Origin: an uncultured Treponema sp.
Lineage (GTDB): Bacteria > Spirochaetota > Spirochaetia > Treponematales > Treponemataceae
Direction of reading: 5' to 3'
DNA: 64,000 nt
Assembly (NCBI GenBank): GCA_947167345.1
Contig: CAMVHR010000003.1
Coordinates: 47,193 to 111,192 of the forward strand
Part shown: positions 60,474-64,000 of the stretch, piece by piece
How the letters are laid out: every line of letters starts with the position of its first letter
How positions within the stretch are numbered: the stretch's first letter is position 1
Notes under the pieces: generated by a model
The model's database searches: none
What the model was told of the DNA's origin: nothing
Seen by the model: the letters and a program-made list of their open reading frames with translations, nothing else
Position numbers and translations under genes: made by a program

Positions 60474-61214
60474 ATGCATAATTATTATAAAAAAAATAAC
60501 GTTATACCCTCAAATAACTGGAATTCTGCGTCAAAAAGTCTTACAAGCTGCCATTTGTACCACTATGCAGGGAACAATCCTATTACATATACAGACCCAA
60601 ATGGGGAGTATGCAGGACTTGTTCTTGATCGTGTAGATGCGAATGGAATGGGGCATATCGGTCTTTTTGTGCAGACAGGAGATGATTCTTGGTCCTATTT
60701 TGAAGTATATCCTTTTGATAAAAATGGAGAACAAGCATATCATCATATAAAGTGTGATGATACTTCTGATATGGTTTCCATATTAAGTAAAAACAGAATG
60801 TCTTTTCCATGTGGAAAAATAGCAGAACTATTGGCTGGCGGTAAAGAGGCTGGTGTTATTCAACGGGATTTTTCTTCAAAAGATGTAATGATGGCTTATT
60901 TTACGTCCAGAAAATTTTCTGAAATCTTAAGTTTTGAGACAACGACCGAGCAAGATTCGATAATATATAATAATGCAGTGTCTAGCGGAAAAGATTTCTC
61001 TGGATATAGCTTAATAGGAAATAACTGTGGTACATGGGCGATGAATGTATTGTCTACAGAGGGGAGCGGAATAAATAAAATAGATTATGCTAAAGACCCT
61101 TTCAAAAATGAGTCTAACTTTTTCTTAGGCATTTATATGTCAAATGCGCCAAATGGAGCGTGGCTTATTTTCTGTTTGTCAAATCCAGAAGGAAAAACGG
61201 AGAGCATAAAATGA
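60474..61214 (+). CDS. Orphan Rhs-tip toxin 4, permuted papain-like domain
   Basis: A 246-residue protein beginning MHNYYKKNNVIPSNNW, similar to the start of toxin 3, then the tip CHLYHYAGNNPITYTDPNGE. The unique domain has H61 in GMGHIGLFVQ and C185 in YSLIGNNCGTWAMNVL, the His-before-Cys order of circularly permuted NlpC/P60- or LRAT-like enzymes. Such enzymes are peptidases, amidases or acyltransferases. It overlaps the next gene by 4 bp (ATGA). Confidence 0.75.
   Translation: MHNYYKKNNVIPSNNWNSASKSLTSCHLYHYAGNNPITYTDPNGEYAGLVLDRVDANGMGHIGLFVQTGDDSWSYFEVYPFDKNGEQAYHHIKCDDTSDMVSILSKNRMSFPCGKIAELLAGGKEAGVIQRDFSSKDVMMAYFTSRKFSEILSFETTTEQDSIIYNNAVSSGKDFSGYSLIGNNCGTWAMNVLSTEGSGINKIDYAKDPFKNESNFFLGIYMSNAPNGAWLIFCLSNPEGKTESIK
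60546..60605 (+). repeat. Rhs tip repeat, copy 4 of 6
   Basis: A 60-bp copy encoding SCHLYHYAGNNPITYTDPNG. Confidence 0.8.
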
Positions 61215-62086
61215 AATTAAAAATATATACCTATGTTTTAATTGCATTTATTATTTTTCAAGGATGCTCCAAAGAGAGCGAAAGAAATTTGCTATATCTG
61301 GATTATAAAAATGACAGGGTTTTGATTGACGATAAAATAGTTGATGAAAGTGAAATTACTGTGTATGACAAGGTGAACGGCTTGCGATTGTTTTTTGACT
61401 GTGGACAAAACAAACTGTGGTCTACACAGCAAATTACGAATAATCATTTTCAATTCAATCTGGTGTATCCTCAAGACGGTTCTATGAAAACGTATGAAAA
61501 AGTGTTTTCTGATGATGAGTATGCGTTTTCGTATGCTGCAATACAATCTATTTGTGATTATGTTGTTCTCATAAGAACTCATACTGGATATTTGCTGTAC
61601 GATATTTTAAATGATAAAACTAAAGACATTGAATGTAATGCATACTATTTTTTAGGCTTCAATGGAATTAACATGTATTTTACGCCAGGATATTATAGTA
61701 TAGGGGCTAGAAAATTTATTCCCTACCCTGATAAAACTGAGCTTACATTCAAATCAAAATATTTCGCTACAGACGACATAATACTGTCATACGAATCGGA
61801 TAATAGAATATTCATTTTTTATCCTAAAGATGGAAAAAGAGAAAGTTTAAACCTATATGCGAATCTGTCAAATGTACGAAACGGAGACTCAATTTATTAT
61901 TATTCAAACAGCAAGCTTTACTATTCAAAGCGGAAAATAGTTCCGAAAGATTTTCTTCTGCTTTTAATTCCTGTACCTGGTTATTATTATGCATCGAATT
62001 GGCATGAATATGATATGATAACAAAAACAACCAGACGAATCAATGTACCTTCTTATTATACTGCTATTATAGGGATCTTAAAATGA
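61211..62086 (+). CDS. Probable immunity protein 4, lipoprotein
   Basis: A 291-residue protein with a lipobox (IIFQGC) after an N-terminal helix. The mature part is beta-rich and Tyr-rich (LLYLDYKNDRVLIDDKIVD, YYFLGFNGINMYFTPGYY), perhaps a propeller-like fold; no motif is known. The start ATG overlaps the toxin stop. Its stop overlaps the next tip gene start (ATGA at 62083-62086), so cassettes 4 and 5 are joined without any gap. Confidence 0.65.
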   Translation: MKLKIYTYVLIAFIIFQGCSKESERNLLYLDYKNDRVLIDDKIVDESEITVYDKVNGLRLFFDCGQNKLWSTQQITNNHFQFNLVYPQDGSMKTYEKVFSDDEYAFSYAAIQSICDYVVLIRTHTGYLLYDILNDKTKDIECNAYYFLGFNGINMYFTPGYYSIGARKFIPYPDKTELTFKSKYFATDDIILSYESDNRIFIFYPKDGKRESLNLYANLSNVRNGDSIYYYSNSKLYYSKRKIVPKDFLLLLIPVPGYYYASNWHEYDMITKTTRRINVPSYYTAIIGILK

Positions 62087-62769
62087 GTACTCCAAAAGGT
62101 TGTACACTAAGCTGCCATTTGTATAACTACTGCTCGAATAATCCTGTGAGGTATATTGATCCAGATGGAAAGGAAACTTTTACTTTTGATAATGACGAAT
62201 ATATTAGGCAGCAGTTATATGCACAGGAGTGTTCATTCAATGCAGGTCTAATAGATTTTGTTGGAAGAATGGGAAATGCCTTTGAAAATATTATTACAGG
62301 AAATGTATCTTATCAAGTTTATGCAAATGCTTATCTAAATTTACTTGATTTTGAATGTTCTGTATTTGATTTGAAGATTGGTTCTAAAAGAGAAAAATTG
62401 TCATTTACACTAGAACAGGAATTTGTAGATAAATTCGTAGAAAAATTTGAAAAAATAATTGATGCACCTATAACCATTACAGCAAACAAATTAAAAGTGT
62501 CTACAGGAGGAGTTGAGTTTACGTTACAGAGTGATGGGGCAGACTTGAAAGTTGATGTAAATTTCGGCAAAAAAAAATCTATAAATTTAGGAGTTCTAGG
62601 AAAAGGAAAGGTTTGTATCTGTGCAGGTGTAAACATCATAGCAAATATGGAAAATGGTCCCTACGGAACTATAAAGAACGGAAAAAGCGAAACTATCGAA
62701 CAAGATAAACAGGATTATGCTTACTACACATCTGATGAAAGAATATTTGAGTTAATAGAATTATATTGA
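62083..62769 (+). CDS. Orphan Rhs-tip toxin 5, unknown domain
   Basis: A 228-residue protein with a very short lead (MSTPKGCTLS), the tip CHLYNYCSNNPVRYIDPDGK and a unique domain. The domain is helical at first (YIRQQLYAQECSFNAGLIDFVGRMGNAFENII) and beta-rich later (ITITANKLKVSTGGVEFTLQSDGADLKVDVNFG). I recognise no catalytic residues. It directly follows immunity gene 4 with a 4-bp overlap. Confidence 0.68.
   Translation: MSTPKGCTLSCHLYNYCSNNPVRYIDPDGKETFTFDNDEYIRQQLYAQECSFNAGLIDFVGRMGNAFENIITGNVSYQVYANAYLNLLDFECSVFDLKIGSKREKLSFTLEQEFVDKFVEKFEKIIDAPITITANKLKVSTGGVEFTLQSDGADLKVDVNFGKKKSINLGVLGKGKVCICAGVNIIANMENGPYGTIKNGKSETIEQDKQDYAYYTSDERIFELIELY
62110..62169 (+). repeat. Rhs tip repeat, copy 5 of 6
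   Basis: A 60-bp copy encoding SCHLYNYCSNNPVRYIDPDG. Its 3' half matches copy 2, while its first bases match copies 4 and 6, suggesting a mosaic. Confidence 0.8.
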
Positions 62770-62784
62770 GAACAGGAGAAAAAT

Positions 62785-63780
62785 ATGAAAACTAGGATTC
62801 TTTTTCTTTTTGTGGTTTTAAGTTTTTTAATTATAGGCTGTAATAAAAATAAATTTGACAGTGTAAAATATTTTATAGAGTCAGATAATATTGATGAAGC
62901 AGAATTGATATTGCAGAATATGAGTAAACGAAAAAAGAACTCATTCGATTATAATTATTTAAATGGAATTGTCCTTGTTAAAAAAAATGTTGCTGGATAT
63001 AAAAGGGATGCTTTAAATTCTTTTTTGAGAGCTAATAAATTTAATCCTAATAATTATATGAATAATCTGATGATTTCAAAGATGTTTATTGAAGTAAATA
63101 ATTTATCTAATGCAGAGATTTTTGCAATTCATGCAGAAAAACTTTATTCAAAGGATGTTATTAATACTTATAAAGATGATGTATACTATCTACTTGCAGA
63201 AATTTATTTAAATAAAAAGGATTACAAAGCTGCGTTTGAAAATTTAAGCTTGTCTTCATTTCAGAATAACGAGAACATTATTTTTCTGAAAACTGAAATT
63301 GAGGATTTGAAGGATGGTACAAACTTATTAGATGATTTAATTGAAGATTATAAAAAAAATAATTTACTGTCTGATGAAATGTATTTTAATTATCTGCATT
63401 ATTTATTTTTAAATAAACGTATAAAAGATGCAGACGTTATAGCAGATGATTTTCTTAAAGGAGAATCTTTGAAATTAAAATATTACGGATGTTTATTCAA
63501 AGCGTTTATTAATATGTTAAATGGAAATTTTAAAATCGCACAGAGCTTTATTGATAAATCTTATGATTATGTAGTTGTTGATTCTTTATTTCTTAGATAT
63601 AAAATGAAGTTTTTTTACACGTATCTTACTGAGAAAAATTTGATAAAAATTTTTAATTCATTTTTAATTTATAAATTTTTCTATGAAAAAAATGATCAGG
63701 AAACAATAACAGCGAAGGAAGATTTGACGGAAATATTTGAATATTTAAAAGATGATGTTTATTTTAATCTTTTAAAATAA
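62785..63780 (+). CDS. Probable immunity protein 5, TPR-like lipoprotein
   Basis: A 331-residue protein with a lipobox (VVLSFLIIGC). The mature part is helical with TPR-like pairs (NIDEAELILQNMSKRKKNSFDYNYLNGI, YYLLAEIYLNKKDYKAAFENLSL). It is very AT-rich and lysine/asparagine-rich. It lies 15 bp after toxin 5 with AGGAG before the ATG. Its role as immunity protein is inferred from position. Confidence 0.6.
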   Translation: MKTRILFLFVVLSFLIIGCNKNKFDSVKYFIESDNIDEAELILQNMSKRKKNSFDYNYLNGIVLVKKNVAGYKRDALNSFLRANKFNPNNYMNNLMISKMFIEVNNLSNAEIFAIHAEKLYSKDVINTYKDDVYYLLAEIYLNKKDYKAAFENLSLSSFQNNENIIFLKTEIEDLKDGTNLLDDLIEDYKKNNLLSDEMYFNYLHYLFLNKRIKDADVIADDFLKGESLKLKYYGCLFKAFINMLNGNFKIAQSFIDKSYDYVVVDSLFLRYKMKFFYTYLTEKNLIKIFNSFLIYKFFYEKNDQETITAKEDLTEIFEYLKDDVYFNLLK

Positions 63781-63864
63781 TTTATATAATGTGTAAGTGT
63801 ACTGTTATTAAAAACTATTTAGATTCGTTATAGAATACATATAGTGCATGTAAGGCGTGTCAGA

Positions 63865-64000
63865 ATGTTTAGAATATCAAAAAAAATATTTAATAACTCT
63901 ATAACTACTATCATGAAAAGCTGCCATTTGTACCACTATGCTGGGAATAATCCGATTCGATATTCAGATCCTACAGGTTTATTTGATTGGGATACTAATA
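63865..64000 (+). CDS. Orphan Rhs-tip toxin 6, cut by the window end
   Basis: It starts at ATG 63865 (MFRISKKIFNNSITTIM) and carries the tip CHLYHYAGNNPIRYSDPTG before LFDWDTN and the end of the window. The unique domain is not visible. It shows that the array continues beyond 64 kb. Confidence 0.7.
   Translation, partial: MFRISKKIFNNSITTIMKSCHLYHYAGNNPIRYSDPTGLFDWDTN
63919..63978 (+). repeat. Rhs tip repeat, copy 6 of 6
   Basis: A 60-bp copy encoding SCHLYHYAGNNPIRYSDPTG. All six copies have the same length. Confidence 0.8.

Noticed and set aside
56193..63978. Tip repeats as a CRISPR array or transposon ends
   Set aside because: They are 60 bp, degenerate and coding, with spacings of about 1.2 to 1.8 kb that hold genes; no cas genes or terminal inverted repeats are present.

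Overview
The window looks like the chromosome of a Treponema-type spirochaete, probably a gut or rumen species. Reasons: low to moderate GC, a 475-residue phosphofructokinase of the atypical ATP-dependent clade known from Treponema, a PilZ protein with the long N-terminal half seen in spirochaetes, a stand-alone AICAR formyltransferase, many small lipoproteins, and an arabinan-directed GH43 lipoprotein. No rRNA operon is present; there is one tRNA gene, tRNA-Val(CAC).

Layout. 1-2.7 kb: edge gene, a HAD phosphatase and a GH43 lipoprotein. 2.7-14.3 kb: a defence island on the minus strand. It holds a complete type I restriction-modification operon (hsdR, hsdM, an ORF6N/PLD-like gene, hsdS), followed by a PIN toxin-antitoxin pair, two uncharacterised membrane-anchored proteins, and an AAA15 ATPase with a small partner. 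Copies of the 3' end of hsdS recur between these cargo genes. 14.3-52 kb: ordinary core genome. It includes transporters, phosphofructokinase, rex-serC-serA, a PadR/HAAS/PspC envelope-stress operon, proS, cysK, PAP2 and trmH genes, an HD hydrolase, parAB, AICAR formyltransferase, PilZ and TPR proteins, a cyclic-nucleotide-binding protein, murB, cysS, an ECF sigma/anti-sigma/transglutaminase-like operon, a UMP kinase, a glucosaminidase, rsuA and gdhA. 52-56 kb: a plastic zone with a frameshifted lipoprotein, an OmpA protein, scraps of a GH35 beta-galactosidase gene and an IS256-type transposase, a HipB-like regulator with an orphan HipA-like N-terminus, and a broken Rpn-family nuclease gene.

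56.1-64 kb is the most unusual part. Six genes in a row, the last cut by the window end, each begin with the same 20-codon Rhs/YD-repeat tip (L-Y-x-Y-x-x-N-N-P-x-x-Y-x-D-P-x-G). After the tip each gene changes to an unrelated C-terminal domain: an L,D-transpeptidase-like Ser-Glu-Gly-Cys domain, a glycine-rich beta domain, an M91-like HExxH metallopeptidase, a permuted papain-like domain, and one unknown. The five complete ones are each followed, usually with overlapping or nearly touching ends, by a gene for a secreted, lipidated or membrane protein, the expected place of an immunity gene. I read this as an array of orphan polymorphic-toxin tips with envelope-directed immunity proteins, possibly a store of alternative tips for a full-length Rhs gene elsewhere.

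Regulation visible in the sequence: several promoters with exact 17-bp spacers whose -10 box sits only about 7-12 bases before the start codon (probable leaderless mRNAs); a Rex-type palindrome near rex; palindromes inside the padR, hipB-like and AAA-ATPase promoters; a palindrome just upstream of the gdhA promoter; and five degenerate 22-bp tandem units upstream of hsdR. All functional statements rest on reading the sequence by eye. No database search was run.
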